From: a virus
IMG/VR virus record: IMGVR_UViG_3300025849_000065
Span: 1 to 46,441 of that record
Length of the DNA stretch: 46,441 bases
Strand: one strand, 5' to 3'
Shown here: positions 46,287 through 46,441 of the stretch, piece by piece
Position numbering within the stretch: the stretch's first letter is position 1
How the letters are laid out: each line of letters starts with the position of its first letter
Made by a program: the position numbers and the translations under genes
The notes under the pieces: generated by a model
Seen by the model: the letters and a program-made list of their open reading frames with translations, nothing else
Told to the model about the DNA's origin: nothing
The model's database searches: none

Positions 46287-46441
46287 TTAAGCCTCTAATT
46301 GAAGTATTTCTACGGCTACTGTAATTGCTGCAGCACTACCACTTTTATTTCTTACTGTAACTGGAATATTTGTTGTTGGTGTTGATTCTAAATTATAACC
46401 GATTGTTCCAGGAGATAGTTTTACTGTTTGAGCACCTGTTG
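46287..46441 (-). CDS. C-terminal end of a small unknown protein (partial)
   Basis: An open frame enters from the right edge and ends at TAA (46289-46287), giving the last 50 residues of a protein whose start lies outside the window. The visible part is rich in Thr, Val and Ser, with alternating hydrophobic residues (for example NIPVTVRNKSG and AITVAVEILQLEA), which suggests a small beta-rich structural protein. Five bases separate its stop from the ATG of the subtilase, and the subtilase's likely ribosome site (GAGGC) lies inside its last codons, so the two are probably translationally coupled. No family is recognised. It is called a gene because the frame stays open and the spacing to the next gene is tight. 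Confidence 0.6.
   Translation of the reverse strand, partial: TGAQTVKLSPGTIGYNLESTPTTNIPVTVRNKSGSAAAITVAVEILQLEA

Noticed and set aside
1-46441. Assignment to a specific host such as SAR11 or cyanobacteria
   Set aside because: The gene types fit several marine T4-like groups; no host-derived metabolic gene, tRNA or other marker is present to decide.

Overview
The window is a block of virion-structure genes from a large, AT-rich, T4-like tailed phage (myovirus type), most probably marine. Evidence: a protein with the features of the baseplate wedge protein gp8; a DUF4815-type structural protein next to it, as in T4-like cyanophages and pelagiphages; several very long fibre proteins, two ending in S74 auto-cleaving chaperone domains; and exact copies of the T4 late promoter TATAAATA in intergenic gaps. 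The host cannot be fixed from the sequence. Every supported gene is on the minus strand, so transcription runs from high to low coordinates. There are no tRNAs, replication genes, integrase or insertion sequences.

Layout in transcription order: the last 50 codons of a small unknown gene (46441-46287); a subtilisin-like S8 protease of 880 aa with a large insertion (46281-43639); gp8-like baseplate wedge (43594-41615); DUF4815 structural protein of 1810 aa (41599-36167); a 60-aa coiled-coil protein (36158-35976); a 435-aa fibre with a C-terminal S74 domain (35975-34668); a 3641-aa repeat giant (34613-23688); a 141-aa protein of unknown function (23664-23239); a 1872-aa collagen-like fibre with four globular modules and an S74 domain (23192-17574); a terminator and late promoter; a 112-aa beta-sandwich-like protein (17429-17091); a 1347-aa beta-repeat fibre with a GTG start (17090-13047); an 1188-aa fibre with an Mtd-like N-terminus (13008-9442); and a fibre of at least 3127 aa that starts at 9383 and runs off the left edge.

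Coding is almost gapless. The only sizeable non-coding stretch is 17430-17573 (144 nt), so no gap exceeds 300 nt. The upstream genes (gp8, DUF4815) would build the baseplate. The downstream genes look like a modular adhesin locus of six fibre-type proteins totalling more than 11,600 residues, with small proteins between them that may be adaptors. Modules are shared between neighbouring fibres, which suggests growth by duplication and recombination. Late-promoter motifs precede gp8, the 3641-aa giant, the 112-aa/1347-aa pair and the left-edge fibre, with a one-mismatch copy before the collagen-like fibre. This suggests late expression in several overlapping units. The less familiar parts are the giant built from two alternating module types (one with a Cys-x-Arg-Asp signature), the subtilase next to gp8, and a short-period Thr-Ala-Gly repeat segment in the left-edge fibre.
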